Position numbers and translations under genes: made by a program. The notes beneath the pieces are model-generated. The model was not told the DNA's origin and searched no databases. It saw only the letters and a program-made list of their open reading frames with translations. Shown here one piece after another: positions 49,306 to 58,880 of a DNA stretch of 64,000 nt. This stretch comes from Mesobacillus subterraneus (GTDB lineage: Bacteria > Bacillota > Bacilli > Bacillales > Cytobacillaceae): the NCBI RefSeq assembly GCF_003937825.1, contig NZ_RSFW01000002.1, positions 248,001 to 312,000 on the forward strand, written 5' to 3'. Numbering within the stretch: the first letter of the stretch is position 1; the number at the start of each line of letters is the position of its first letter.

Positions 49306-49893
49306 TCACTCTTGTAATTGATGATATTTTTTAGCGTAGAACCGCTTGATTTTATTATCGGTAGGTCTCATAGGAATGTTAAGTACTTTAAGCAATGCTG
49401 AGAATGCCTTTGACCCTTCGGCTTCGTCAGTCACTTCATATTCTAGCTCATAATCTTCCGAATTTAAATAGTAACTATGGTCTAGGACGAGCAATCCGCC
49501 TTTGTACTCTAACTCGGCACGCACTGTTGTCAACGAACCGAAGTACTGCAATTCATGAGCATTTTCGATCAGGCTGTCGACTGCGTTTTTTACTTCTCCT
49601 CCTGGCAGTGTTCCGGTTGACAAAACTTCCCTGGAGACATCTGAGGCAAGATCCTGATTGGTCTCGAGCAATCCCTGGAAGGCTGGCTGCTTCAGCGTCA
49701 TTTCAAACTTGCTGCCTTTTTCCCTTATTCGGAGCGCCGCCCCATAATCTTTCAATGAAAAAGAAGGGGTATCGAAATAGTGATTGACTTGTTTTTTAAA
49801 ATCGGTATCTTCCAGGTTAAAATGCTTGATGAGCAGGTGGAACTCATCCTCTGTCAGCATATTCTTGAATTCGATTTCAATATTCTGGCTCAC
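49306..49893 (-). CDS. yjbK: CYTH domain protein YjbK
   Basis: A 195-residue member of the CYTH/triphosphate tunnel superfamily: the ExExK signature is EIEFK at residues 5-9, followed by paired basic and acidic strands (RIREKGSKFEMTLKQP, YELEYEVTDEAEG). Such proteins act on triphosphates with divalent metal, but the physiological substrate is unknown. AAGGACGG precedes the ATG. It is divergent from yjbL and shares the minus-strand unit with yjbJ. Confidence 0.9.
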   Translation of the reverse strand: MSQNIEIEFKNMLTEDEFHLLIKHFNLEDTDFKKQVNHYFDTPSFSLKDYGAALRIREKGSKFEMTLKQPAFQGLLETNQDLASDVSREVLSTGTLPGGEVKNAVDSLIENAHELQYFGSLTTVRAELEYKGGLLVLDHSYYLNSEDYELEYEVTDEAEGSKAFSALLKVLNIPMRPTDNKIKRFYAKKYHQLQE

Positions 49894-50011
49894 ATGCGTC
49901 CGTCCTTTCTTATTAACTGTTATTTATTATCTCGTTAATCTCTGTTTGCTTCAATCTTTAGTAGAAATTGGTTCATTATGATAAAATAAAAAAGATTATG
50001 GAGGTAGAGAA

Positions 50012-50392
50012 ATGAGCCAAAGAATTAAGATTACTAATGCGAAAATCGAAAATAATGAGCTGCTGCTCAACACCGAAACGAAAATGAAACTTGACGGACT
50101 GGCTGCTACAGGCCAGATGCTGGTTGATTCTGATCAATTATCATTTATTTATATCGTCGATCAAGAGGACGGATATCGATATGTCACGATTCCGGATGGA
50201 ACATGGAGCGTCATTAAAGAAGGTCTTGATGCGGGAATCGACACCTTCTTGAACTCAGATGGGGAAAAATTAAAACTCGAAGGTTTTGGCACCGAAATGG
50301 AATACCTGATCGCAAACATAACAGGCAACAGCAACTATGGAGAGGAAATGGTCACGAAGGTTGAAGAGGTATTTGCTGCTACATTGGCTTAG
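50012..50392 (+). CDS. yjbL: YjbL family protein (UPF0738)
   Basis: A 126-residue acidic cytoplasmic protein matching the UPF0738/YjbL family in length, in sequence (GQMLVDSDQLSFIYIVDQ, GYRYVTIPDGTW) and in position directly upstream of yjbM. GGAGGTAG precedes the ATG. It is probably co-transcribed with yjbM and nadK. Function unknown. Confidence 0.85.
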   Translation: MSQRIKITNAKIENNELLLNTETKMKLDGLAATGQMLVDSDQLSFIYIVDQEDGYRYVTIPDGTWSVIKEGLDAGIDTFLNSDGEKLKLEGFGTEMEYLIANITGNSNYGEEMVTKVEEVFAATLA

Positions 50393-50426
50393 ACTTTCGT
50401 GAAAAGAACCGGATGAGGTGACTGAT

Positions 50427-51065
50427 GTGAAACACTGGGATCAATTTTTAGAACCTTATAAATATGCTGTTGAAGAGCTGAAGGTCAAGCTGAAAGGAAT
50501 AAGAAGCCAATATGAGCTCCATTCCGATCACTCACCGATTGAATTTGTCACAGGAAGGGTAAAGCCTATTGCAAGCATTCTTGACAAGGCCCATCAGAAG
50601 GGGATTTCGCTGGATAAGCTGGATTTGGAAATGCAGGATATTGCCGGATTGAGGATCATGTGCCAATTCGTTGATGATATCAAAACGGTCGTGGAACTGC
50701 TGAGAAGCCGGAATGACTTTGAGATTATCGAGGAAAGGGATTATATTTCCCATAAAAAAGCGAGTGGTTACCGCTCTTACCATGTAGTTATTCGCTACCC
50801 CGTCCAGACCATTCAGGGCGAACGAAACATCCTTGCGGAAATCCAGATCCGTACATTAGCAATGAATTTTTGGGCTACGGTCGAGCATTCGCTTAACTAC
50901 AAATATAAAGGGCTATTTCCTGAGGATATTAAAATCAGGCTCCAGCGAGCTGCGGAGGCCGCTTTCCGCCTTGATGAGGAGATGTCGACCATCAGAGGGG
51001 AAATACAGGATGCCCAGGCATTTTTCACACGTAAAAAAGAGATGCAGCAGGATGGAAAGAAATAG
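50427..51065 (+). CDS. yjbM: Small alarmone synthetase YjbM (RelQ type)
   Basis: Makes (p)ppGpp by transferring pyrophosphate from ATP to GTP or GDP, linking to the stringent response. The 212 residues are synthetase-only, with no hydrolase domain: GRVKPIASILDKAHQKG, DIAGLRIMC, GYRSYHVV and AEIQIRTLAMNFWATVEHSL are the RelA/SpoT synthetase motifs. The GTG at 50427 follows GAGGTGA and gives the usual N-terminus. It lies between yjbL and nadK, an order seen in many Bacillus. Confidence 0.95.
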   Translation: MKHWDQFLEPYKYAVEELKVKLKGIRSQYELHSDHSPIEFVTGRVKPIASILDKAHQKGISLDKLDLEMQDIAGLRIMCQFVDDIKTVVELLRSRNDFEIIEERDYISHKKASGYRSYHVVIRYPVQTIQGERNILAEIQIRTLAMNFWATVEHSLNYKYKGLFPEDIKIRLQRAAEAAFRLDEEMSTIRGEIQDAQAFFTRKKEMQQDGKK

Positions 51066-51098
51066 ACTTAATACCGATATGCGGGGGTGTTTGAATAC

Positions 51099-51899
51099 AT
51101 GAAATTTGCAATCACTTCAAAAGGGGATTCACGGTCAAATACATTAATGCATAAAATGAGGACTTATCTTTTAGATTTCGATTTGGTTTATGACGAAGAT
51201 CAACCGGATATCTGCATATCAGTCGGCGGCGATGGCACATTGCTATACGCTTTTCACAGGTACAGCAGCAGGCTGGATAAAACAGCATTCATCGGAGTAC
51301 ATACCGGCCATCTCGGGTTTTATGCAGACTGGGTTCCTGAAGAAATCGAGAAACTCGTCATCGCCATAGCCAAGACTCCATACCAGGTAATTGAATATCC
51401 CCTGCTTGAGGTGATCATCAGATACCAGCATGGCGGCAGGGAAACAAGATATCTTGCCCTGAATGAATCGACAGTCAAATCAGTAGAAGGGACATTGGTG
51501 ATGGATGTGGAAATCCGCGGCCAGCACTTTGAACGATTCCGCGGTGACGGGTTGTGCGTTTCAACACCTTCCGGGAGTACAGCCTATAATAAAGCATTGG
51601 GCGGAGCGATTCTTCATCCTTCGTTAAGAGCCATCCAGGTAGCCGAAATGGCATCAATCAATAACAGGGTTTTCCGGACAGTAGGATCGCCGCTGATTCT
51701 TCCTGATCATCATACATGCACACTAAAGCCAGTGAACAGGCCTGATTTCCAGGTAACAGTCGACCACTTGACCCTATTGCATAAAGATGTGAAATCCATC
51801 CAATTCAGGGTGGCCGACGAAAAAATCCGATTCGCCCGCTTCAGGCCATTCCCATTCTGGAAAAGGGTTCATGACTCCTTCATTTCGGACAGTGATTAA
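51099..51899 (+). CDS. nadK: NAD kinase
   Basis: Phosphorylates NAD to NADP. The 266 residues have the GGDGT motif in [14 protein letters not shown] near residue 45, GHLGFYADW, and the substrate segment [19 protein letters not shown] near 150. It is nearly collinear with the well-known B. subtilis PpnKA, ending [24 protein letters not shown] precedes the ATG at 51099. It probably shares a transcript with yjbL and yjbM. Confidence 0.96.
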   Translation: MKFAITSKGDSRSNTLMHKMRTYLLDFDLVYDEDQPDICISVGGDGTLLYAFHRYSSRLDKTAFIGVHTGHLGFYADWVPEEIEKLVIAIAKTPYQVIEYPLLEVIIRYQHGGRETRYLALNESTVKSVEGTLVMDVEIRGQHFERFRGDGLCVSTPSGSTAYNKALGGAILHPSLRAIQVAEMASINNRVFRTVGSPLILPDHHTCTLKPVNRPDFQVTVDHLTLLHKDVKSIQFRVADEKIRFARFRPFPFWKRVHDSFISDSD

Positions 51900-51929
51900 G
51901 ACTGACAAGTGGGGAATGTCGGAGATAAT

Positions 51930-52033
51930 TTTCATGGAATTATGTAATGGATATTTTAAGTGACTTAGCTTTTCAAAATGTCTAATAAAAGAGGTTTAAT
52001 GGACCTTTTACTATGTCCAATTAACAGCATTTA
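51930..52033. repeat. 52-bp repeat, two units
   Basis: GGATATTTT at 51949 and GGACCTTTT at 52001 are exactly 52 bases apart, with CTAATAA at 51982, 19 bases before the second core. Unit and phase are those of the array at 7578-7756. It lies between nadK and yjbO. Confidence 0.75.
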
Positions 52034-52051
52034 TAACAGGGAGCCTTTGAT

Positions 52052-52957
52052 ATGGCAAAACACTTCACACTGGAATTCACAGCGGAGACTGCCGACAATG
52101 GAAAGGTGCTGAGGGAATTCCTGAAGGAAAAGGAAATTTCAAAAACAGCATTGACGGATATTAAATTCAAAGGCGGTTTCATCGGGGTGAATGGCCAGGA
52201 AATGAATGTCCGGTATATTTTAAAAAGCGGTGATCGGGTTAAGGTGATGTTTCCCCTTGAAGTGCCATCAGAAGGTGTGAAGGGGGAAAGCATCCCCCTT
52301 GACGTCATCTTTGAGGATGAATACCTGCTGGTCATTAATAAACCGCCGGGCATGAATACGATCCCTTCGCGTGAACATCCTCATGGCAGCCTGGCAAGCG
52401 GGCTGATCGGTTATTATGGAGAACGAGGTATATCTGCCACGACCCATATAGTCACCAGGCTGGACCGGGATACCTCGGGACTCGTGCTGATCGCCAAGCA
52501 CAGTCATGTCCACCACTTGTTCAGCAAGCAGCAGCAGGCAGGGGGAGTCAAACGTACATATGAAGCAATTGCAGAGGGTTCTGTACAGGAGAATCAGGGC
52601 AAAATCGAGCAGCCAATCGCCCGAAAAAGTGACAGCATCATTGAGCGGGAAGTGCATCCTGAGGGCCAGTATGCAGTCACTTTGTTCGAGGTAATTGAAC
52701 GGTACGCAAATTTTACCCATATTAAACTAAGGCTGCTGACAGGGCGGACCCATCAAATCAGGGTCCATATGTCCCATATTGGCCATCCGCTTCTTGGCGA
52801 TACTTTATATGGCGGCAACAGAGAGGAAATAGCAAGACAGGCATTACATTGCAGGGAACTCAAATTTTACCACCCGTTTTTACATAAGGAATATAAGTTC
52901 ACCTCGGACCTTCCTGAGGATATGAGTGAATTGTTCGCAAAAGGCAAACCGATTTGA
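52052..52957 (+). CDS. yjbO: RluA-type pseudouridine synthase YjbO
   Basis: Converts uridine to pseudouridine in RNA. The 301 residues have an N-terminal S4-like RNA-binding part (TALTDIKFKGGFIGVNGQ), then the catalytic Asp in VTRLDRDTSGLVLIAKH near residue 135, and GRTHQIRVHMSHIGHPLLGD. The exact RNA target is unknown. AGGGAG precedes the ATG. A hairpin overlaps its 3' end. Confidence 0.94.
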   Translation: MAKHFTLEFTAETADNGKVLREFLKEKEISKTALTDIKFKGGFIGVNGQEMNVRYILKSGDRVKVMFPLEVPSEGVKGESIPLDVIFEDEYLLVINKPPGMNTIPSREHPHGSLASGLIGYYGERGISATTHIVTRLDRDTSGLVLIAKHSHVHHLFSKQQQAGGVKRTYEAIAEGSVQENQGKIEQPIARKSDSIIEREVHPEGQYAVTLFEVIERYANFTHIKLRLLTGRTHQIRVHMSHIGHPLLGDTLYGGNREEIARQALHCRELKFYHPFLHKEYKFTSDLPEDMSELFAKGKPI

Positions 52958-52975
52958 TACGGTTTGTCTTTTTAC
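52943..52975 (+). terminator. Terminator of yjbO
   Basis: GGCAAACCG atttgata CGGTTTGTC then TTTTT; its 5' arm is inside the yjbO coding end. Confidence 0.8.
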
Positions 52976-53062
52976 ATTTTTATCAGATATTTCATTCTAT
53001 ATTTCCGTGAAATCTTCAAATCATAAGGGAGTAGTAAATGAAAATCAAGGAGGAAGCATCAG

Positions 53063-54145
53063 TTGAACATTCATAAACAAGGTAAACTTATTGCGGTTTC
53101 TGCTGTCATGCTTTTAGGGCTTGCAGCCTGCAATAACAATAATAACGAAGCAATGGATTTACGTGACAATCGAATGACTACCCTTGGAAATGACCGTACT
53201 GGTTATTGGGACAATGATACAAACAGACTTAGAACGCAGAACCAGAGACCTGACACAAACACTGGCAGGAACAATGGTCAAAGTGAAGCAAATGCTACAA
53301 GTGAAATCCTTCAGATGCCGAATGGGTATTTAACGGTTGACCCGAACTCATACAGCACTGGAATCCCTAGCGCGAAATATCCGCACACTCAAATGAATGG
53401 GCAGGGAAGATTGACCCTGGAAGATGGCCAGCGAGCAGATTTGAACAATCTGCTTAATGAATTGCAGCGCCGCACGGGAATTGATATGCCAGACCTGAAC
53501 GAAGGAGGAGCGGCTCCGGCTCCAAATGAGGGAACAGCACCAGCCCCGAATCAGGGAGCAACACCAGCTCCAAATCAGGCAGCGCCTGCGCCTCAAGCAC
53601 CAGAACAAGGAACAGCACCAGCTCCTGAACAAAATCAGGGAGCAGCACCAGCACCTGAAGCGGCACCGGCACCTGCTCCAGAACAAGAGGCAGCACCTGC
53701 TCCTGAGCAAGCACCTGCGGAAGAAGCCGCACCAGAACAACAAAAGCAAACTCCAAGTGGAACAGAGTTGAGTGCTTTCGAATCGAAAGTCATTGATTTA
53801 ACGAATGAGCAGCGCAGGAAAAACGGCCTGCCTAACCTGTCGCCTGATACAGCCTTGAGCAATGTAGCACAGCAAAAATCAAATGATATGCAGGCGAAGA
53901 ATTATTTTTCACATACAAGCCCAACCTATGGATCTCCTTTCGATATGATGAGGGATTTCGGAGTAACGTACAATTCGGCCGGAGAAAATATTGCCATGGG
54001 ACAGCAAAGTGCCGAAGAAGTCGTGAATGCATGGATGAACAGTGAGGGACATCGGAAAAATATCCTGAGCCCGAACTTCACGCATATCGGTGTCGGCCAT
54101 ACGGCACAAGGCAATTATTGGACGCAAATGTTTATTGGCAAGTAA
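53063..54145 (+). CDS. CAP-domain lipoprotein with Pro-Ala repeat linker
   Basis: A 360-residue exported lipoprotein: signal with lipobox LAAC (Cys near 23), an Asn-rich region, then about 80 residues (150-232) of imperfect PAPNQG / PAPEQ repeats, then a CAP/SCP (YkwD-like) domain to the end. The CAP motifs are LTNEQRRKNGLPNLSPD, NYFSHTSPTYGSPFDMM, SAGENIAMGQ and WMNSEGHRKNILSPNFTHIGVG. The Pro-rich linker probably spans the wall. A TTG start at 53063 follows AAGGAGG. It is not between yjbO and prpE in B. subtilis, so it is an insertion. The extracellular role is unknown. Confidence 0.88.
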   Translation: MNIHKQGKLIAVSAVMLLGLAACNNNNNEAMDLRDNRMTTLGNDRTGYWDNDTNRLRTQNQRPDTNTGRNNGQSEANATSEILQMPNGYLTVDPNSYSTGIPSAKYPHTQMNGQGRLTLEDGQRADLNNLLNELQRRTGIDMPDLNEGGAAPAPNEGTAPAPNQGATPAPNQAAPAPQAPEQGTAPAPEQNQGAAPAPEAAPAPAPEQEAAPAPEQAPAEEAAPEQQKQTPSGTELSAFESKVIDLTNEQRRKNGLPNLSPDTALSNVAQQKSNDMQAKNYFSHTSPTYGSPFDMMRDFGVTYNSAGENIAMGQQSAEEVVNAWMNSEGHRKNILSPNFTHIGVGHTAQGNYWTQMFIGK

Positions 54146-54146
54146 A

Positions 54147-54179
54147 CCAAAAAAGCTAACCATGACTAAATGGTTAGCT
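54147..54179 (-). terminator. Minus-strand terminator hairpin
   Basis: On the minus strand: GCTAACCAT ttagtc ATGGTTAGC then TTTTTT. It would stop prpE transcription after the repeat; on the plus strand it lacks a T run. Confidence 0.65.
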
Positions 54180-54180
54180 C

Positions 54181-54497
54181 AGACTGTAGACAAACTCGAT
54201 AAAAATCGTGTTTGTTCTACAGTCTTTTTTGATTGGTGCTGAACTGTTGATTTCCGTTCCAGGCGCTTCGCTTTCCGCGGGAAGAATATGAAAAAGACCA
54301 ACTGCCGTCTTTTTCATAAGCAATCCTTGGGGCTGTGGCGGAGAGCCTCCTCACCGCCGTTGTCGTCTGCGGGGTCTCACCTTTCCAGCTGATCCCGCAG
54401 GACTATGAATTCGCTTCCTTGAAAATTCCCACGCACGATGGAAATGCGTTGGCATTTTCGGAGGAGTCAACGCGCCTTCCACCCCAATCAACTGGAC
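54181..54497 (-). repeat. Dispersed intergenic repeat, copy B (inverted relative to copy A)
   Basis: The reverse complement of this stretch aligns with copy A at 2885-3196. It opens on the plus strand with a long hairpin (AGACTGTAGACAAACTCGAT / ATCG...TACAGTCT, 54181-54224) followed by TTTTTT, which may terminate the CAP-domain gene. It fills most of the gap between the CAP-domain gene and prpE. Confidence 0.85.
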
Positions 54498-54539
54498 TTT
54501 CAAACTTAACGTGGTACTATGAACGAAAATTATTTTAAA

Positions 54540-55280
54540 TTATTCTATATCCCTGAATTTTTCAGCTACAAGCGGCATTGTAGATGGCACAGAGACGAGT
54601 TCAACCTCTGGATAGCGCAAAGCCGTCAATTGTCCGCCGAACACCGCCCCTGTATCTATGTTATAAGTATTGCTGACAATCCTCGGTTCCCTTACTGGTG
54701 TATGTCCATAAACGATGAGCGCTTTTCCTTGGTACTTTTTCGCCCAGTCGCGCCTGACAGGCGTGCCGTCAGGGTTTGCTTGTCCGGTGATATCGCCATA
54801 AAGGACGAACGTTTTCACTTTGGACCCACTTTTGCCTATGTAATCTTCTCTTATCCCTGCATGCGCAATGACGAGTTTTCCTCCGTCAAGTACCTGGTAC
54901 AGCGGAGCAGCCTCATATAAACGGAGGAACTTTTCCCGGAAAGAATCCTTCTGCTGTTTATCAAGTGCTAAATACTCTGACACAGTGGTTTCAAGTCCGT
55001 GGGTAGTCTGTACTTTGTTTCCTGACAGATAACGGTAAAGCTTATTACAATGGTTTCCTGGAACGTAATAGGCCATTTCCCTGGACACCACCAGTTCATA
55101 GACGAGTTCTGCGACCTTGAGAGAGTTAGGCCCCCGATCAGTCAAGTCTCCTACAAAAGCAAGCAGACGTCCTTCTGGATGAACGGGAATCCCGGAATCC
55201 CACCAGTAGCCCAGTTTTTTTGTCAGTTCTTCAAACTCAATCAAACACCCATGTATATCACCAATTATATCCAGTTTCAT
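54540..55280 (-). CDS. prpE: Symmetrical bis(5'-nucleosyl)-tetraphosphatase PrpE
   Basis: Metallophosphatase of the PPP family that hydrolyses diadenosine polyphosphates; in B. subtilis it affects spore germination. The 246 residues have the metal motifs GDIHGC at 7-12, GDLTDRGP near 44 and GNH near 75, with later His residues in VIAHAG and YGHTP. AAGGAGG precedes the ATG. Orientation opposite to yjbO and mgtE matches B. subtilis. Confidence 0.93.
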   Translation of the reverse strand: MKLDIIGDIHGCLIEFEELTKKLGYWWDSGIPVHPEGRLLAFVGDLTDRGPNSLKVAELVYELVVSREMAYYVPGNHCNKLYRYLSGNKVQTTHGLETTVSEYLALDKQQKDSFREKFLRLYEAAPLYQVLDGGKLVIAHAGIREDYIGKSGSKVKTFVLYGDITGQANPDGTPVRRDWAKKYQGKALIVYGHTPVREPRIVSNTYNIDTGAVFGGQLTALRYPEVELVSVPSTMPLVAEKFRDIE

Positions 55281-55517
55281 AAGTTGTCCCTCCTTTTGTT
55301 AGCTTATTTTTTCCCTCGTGATGGAAAATGAAAAGTAAAATTTTTTTACTCACAATGTATCCCGAAAAAGGGAATGTTAATGAAAAGGTCGATTATATTT
55401 TACGATAGGAACGGATGAAAACAAACTTGTGCAGGCCAACAAGAGCAGATAAAAGACAAAGAATACAATAAATGCTAGTATAATGGAATGTACAGAGAAG
55501 GAAAGGGGGTAAGGTGG

Positions 55518-56900
55518 ATGACTGAAGAACGTCAAGAATCAGCATCAAAGCAGCAAATCAATACCGAGCTGCTGATGGAAGCACTTTACTCTGAGAATAT
55601 TGATGCTTTTAGGGCAGAGTTTTTAGACCTGCATCCGTATGATCAGGCTGCATTCTTCAGTGAACTGAAAGACGATAAGCGTGCGAAGGTTTATCAGTAT
55701 TTGTCCCCTGAAGAAATGGCAGAGCTTTTCGAAAACCTGGAAGCGGATGATGAGGATTTCAAAGATGTGCTGGCACAGATGAATCCGAATTATGCGGCCG
55801 ACATGCTCTCGAATATGTATGCGGATGATGCGGTTGATGTACTGAATGAGCTGGATAAGGAACAGGTGGCAAGCTATCTGACGATCATGGATGAAGAAGC
55901 TGCCCAGGAGATCAAGGACCTGCTTCATTATGAAGAGTACACTGCCGGCAGTATCATGACGACTGAATTCATTGCGATTTCTGCGAATCAGACTGTCAGG
56001 TCAGCAATGTATATTCTGAAAAAAGAAGCTCCCCAGGCTGAAACCATTTATTATATTTTTGTTATTGATGAGGTTAAACGTCTTGCTGGTGTCATTTCAC
56101 TCCGCGATTTGATTGTTGCCGATGATGAAACCATGATTGGCGAAATTATGAATGATCGTGTTGTTTCCGTCTCGGTTGGGGAGGACCAGGAGGAGGTAGC
56201 GCGTATGATGCGTGATTACAACTTCCTTGCTCTTCCGGTTGTTGATTTTCAGAATCACCTTCTGGGAATCATAACGGTCGATGACATTATCGACGTTATG
56301 GAAGAAGAAGCATCCGATGACTATTCCAAACTGGCTGGTATTGCTGACCTGGATAGTGTTGACCGCAATCCCATTGCTGCTGCTAAGAAGCGGCTGCCAT
56401 GGCTGATCATCCTGCTGTTTTTAGGGATGTTCACCGCTAGCCTCATTGGCAGGTTCGAGGATACCTTGAATAAAGTAGCGATTTTGGCAGTCTTCATCCC
56501 GCTGATTGCTGGTATGGCAGGAAACACGGGCACACAGGCTCTTGCAGTTGCAGTAAGGGGGATAGCTACTGGCGATCTTGAAAAAGAAAGCAAGTGGAAT
56601 ATTATCTTAAGGGAAGCCGGAACTGGCTTGATCACCGGGTTTATTTGCGGTGTTTTGGTCACCCTGGTCGTTTTTTTCTGGCAGGGTGATCTATTCCTCG
56701 GCAGTCTGGTCGGTATTTCGATTTTTATAACCTTGATCATTGCAACGCTCGCAGGATCATTGGTGCCTTTGCTGATGCACCGGTTAAAAATCGACCCGGC
56801 AGTGGCATCAGGTCCGTTTATCACGACTATTAATGATATTATCAGTATCCTCATTTATTTCGGAATTGCCACTGCTTTCATGAGTTATTTAACAAACTAA
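55518..56900 (+). CDS. mgtE: Magnesium transporter MgtE
   Basis: Mg2+ channel gated by cytoplasmic Mg2+. The 460 residues have an N-terminal superhelical domain (about 20-135), two CBS domains (YTAGSIMTTEFIAI and IMNDRVVSVSVGEDQ), a linker helix and five C-terminal transmembrane helices with the pore motif PLIAGMAGNTGTQALAVAVRG. Start at 55518 (AAAGGGGG 10 bases upstream). A TATAAT at 55479 may be its -10. No M-box leader was recognised. The antiporter gene follows after 12 bases. Confidence 0.95.
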   Translation: MTEERQESASKQQINTELLMEALYSENIDAFRAEFLDLHPYDQAAFFSELKDDKRAKVYQYLSPEEMAELFENLEADDEDFKDVLAQMNPNYAADMLSNMYADDAVDVLNELDKEQVASYLTIMDEEAAQEIKDLLHYEEYTAGSIMTTEFIAISANQTVRSAMYILKKEAPQAETIYYIFVIDEVKRLAGVISLRDLIVADDETMIGEIMNDRVVSVSVGEDQEEVARMMRDYNFLALPVVDFQNHLLGIITVDDIIDVMEEEASDDYSKLAGIADLDSVDRNPIAAAKKRLPWLIILLFLGMFTASLIGRFEDTLNKVAILAVFIPLIAGMAGNTGTQALAVAVRGIATGDLEKESKWNIILREAGTGLITGFICGVLVTLVVFFWQGDLFLGSLVGISIFITLIIATLAGSLVPLLMHRLKIDPAVASGPFITTINDIISILIYFGIATAFMSYLTN

Positions 56901-56912
56901 AGGAGGGATGGG

Positions 56913-58772
56913 ATGGAACATCATGCATCGATTACTTCGCTCGTAATCGTCATCATTGTTGCATTTTTAACACCCATATTGCTGCATCGATTCAGAATGA
57001 ATTTCATACCTGTCGTGGTTGCCGAAATCATCATGGGTCTGCTCATCGGCAAGAGCGGATTCAATATCGTCCATGAAGATGCATGGCTGAGCACTCTTTC
57101 TACATTAGGCTTCTTGTTTCTGATGTTCCTGAGCGGGCTGGAAATCGATTTTACTGCCTTTTCAGGTGGCAAGAAAAATAAAGTGATGGCCAATGGCAAA
57201 AAGGAGCCCAATACTTTTGTGGTATCCTCCTTGATTTTTATAGGCATTTTCATTGCTTCATTCGGTTTGTCCTATTTATTCGTACTTGCCGGCTTCATTG
57301 AAAATGTATTTTTAATGACCTTGATTATTTCGACGATTTCCCTTGGTGTAGTTGTGCCAACTTTGAAAGACGCACATTTAATGAAGACGAATATCGGGCA
57401 GATCATTTTATTGGTCGCTGTCATTGCTGACTTGGCAACAATGATTCTGCTTGCTGTTTTCGTTTCTCTTTATGATGGAGGAGAAGGAAATACATGGCTG
57501 CTGCTAGTCCTGTTTGCAGCAGGAGTGGCGCTGTATTTTGTCGGAAGAGCCTTCAAAAACCGTACTTTCATCAATGCACTTTCAACAGGGACTACACAGA
57601 TCGGCACCCGTGCTGTCTTTGCGTTGATCATCCTTCTGGTTGCCATCTCTGAAACTGTTGGTGCGGAGAATATCCTAGGTGCGTTCCTGGCTGGCGTGCT
57701 TGTTTCCTTGCTTGCTCCAGATCAGGAAATGGTTCACAAGCTTGATTCGTTTGGATATGGATTCCTGATTCCTATTTTCTTTGTAATGGTGGGAGTCGAG
57801 CTGGATTTGTGGTCATTGCTGAGTGACAAAAAGCTTCTTTTACTGATTCCGCTTTTGTTGCTGGCTCTATTTATATCAAAGATGGTGCCGGTGTATCTTT
57901 TGAAAAAGTGGTATGACACCACAACCGTATTGGCGTCCGGTTTCCTGCTGACATCCACACTGTCTCTGGTCATCGCGGCTGCTGCAATTGGAGAAAGAAT
58001 GGGAATGATTACTCCGCAAATGAACGGGACACTGATTCTCGTGGCCGTTATTTCGAGTGTTTTGACACCGATTTTATTTAAAAAGGTTTTCCCTCAGGAA
58101 AAGGCGGAGGAGAAAAAGGTCAAAGTGGCATTCATTGGTGCCAACCAGATGACACTTCCTGTATCACGTGAATTACAATCATCCCTGTATGAACCAGTCC
58201 TTTATCATACAAAACAGGAGAAATCCGAGAAGTTAATTGCTGATTCAGTGTTTGAAATCATTGAATTGGAAAATTATGAAACCGAGACACTCGCAAAGCA
58301 CAAGGTATTTGATGCACCTATCCTCGTGATTTCCACTGGTGATGGCGAACTGAATGCGTCCATTGCAGAAAGTGCAAAGGATAGCGGAGTGGAACGAGTC
58401 ATAGCCAGGATTGAAACTCCTGATCTTGCTGCTGAATCACAGGAAAAGGGAATTGAAGTATTTTCCGTCCTCAGATCTACTGAGTCCTTGCTTCGCGCCA
58501 TGATTGAATCACCAGGAGTCATGAGCATCCTGACAAATCATGAGAATTCACTGCATGAAATCCGAATGCTCAATGATCACTTTGACGGCATGAGCATCAG
58601 GCGTTTCCCATTCACAGGAGATGTGATCTTTGTCCGAATCCTTCGAGACAATGAGTCGATTGTTCCGCATGGAGATACTGAATTGAGATTGAATGACCGT
58701 TTGATTGTTACGGGTTCAAAAGAATATGTTGATGAACTGAAACGTGAATTAGAATTCTGTTTCTGGTGCTAA
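56913..58772 (+). CDS. yjbQ: Cation:proton antiporter, CPA2/KefB type with C-terminal RCK-like domain (YjbQ)
   Basis: The 619 residues have about 12 transmembrane helices in the first 395 (Na+/H+ exchanger fold), then a cytoplasmic nucleotide-binding-like domain (KVKVAFIGANQMTLPVSREL onward) and a TrkA-C-like end (IRRFPFTGDVIFVRIL, LNDRLIVTGSKEYVDEL). It probably exchanges K+ or Na+ for protons; the ion is not certain. GGAGGG precedes the ATG, and it is likely co-transcribed with mgtE. In B. subtilis yjbQ lies at this position. Confidence 0.92.
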   Translation: MEHHASITSLVIVIIVAFLTPILLHRFRMNFIPVVVAEIIMGLLIGKSGFNIVHEDAWLSTLSTLGFLFLMFLSGLEIDFTAFSGGKKNKVMANGKKEPNTFVVSSLIFIGIFIASFGLSYLFVLAGFIENVFLMTLIISTISLGVVVPTLKDAHLMKTNIGQIILLVAVIADLATMILLAVFVSLYDGGEGNTWLLLVLFAAGVALYFVGRAFKNRTFINALSTGTTQIGTRAVFALIILLVAISETVGAENILGAFLAGVLVSLLAPDQEMVHKLDSFGYGFLIPIFFVMVGVELDLWSLLSDKKLLLLIPLLLLALFISKMVPVYLLKKWYDTTTVLASGFLLTSTLSLVIAAAAIGERMGMITPQMNGTLILVAVISSVLTPILFKKVFPQEKAEEKKVKVAFIGANQMTLPVSRELQSSLYEPVLYHTKQEKSEKLIADSVFEIIELENYETETLAKHKVFDAPILVISTGDGELNASIAESAKDSGVERVIARIETPDLAAESQEKGIEVFSVLRSTESLLRAMIESPGVMSILTNHENSLHEIRMLNDHFDGMSIRRFPFTGDVIFVRILRDNESIVPHGDTELRLNDRLIVTGSKEYVDELKRELEFCFWC

Positions 58773-58778
58773 ATACGG

Positions 58779-58804
58779 AAACCCGCCTTTTTGGCGGGTT
58801 TTTC
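58779..58804 (+). terminator. Terminator of mgtE-yjbQ
   Basis: AAACCCGCC ttttt GGCGGGTTT then TTC. Confidence 0.92.
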
Positions 58805-58849
58805 TTTTCAAATGAAAAAAAATAGTGTAGAATTAGCACTAGGTACTAA
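58805..58849 (+). promoter_or_regulatory. fabI promoter with FapR operator
   Basis: TTTTCA (58805), a 17-base spacer and TAGAAT (58828) are a plausible promoter. TTAGCACTAGGTACTAA at 58833-58849 matches the FapR operator TTAGTACCTGGTACTAA at 14 of 17 positions. It overlaps the start-site region, as expected for FapR repression relieved by malonyl-CoA. Confidence 0.8.
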
Positions 58850-58880
58850 TAACATGTATTAAAACGGGGGTATTTGGAGA

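Noticed and set aside
53348-53862. Minus-strand and alternative frames over the CAP-domain gene
   Set aside because: They arise from the low-complexity Pro-Ala codon repeats and have Cys/Arg/Leu-rich nonsense composition.
55281-55517. Mg2+-sensing M-box riboswitch before mgtE
   Set aside because: The gap is short and no M-box core or terminator hairpin was recognised.
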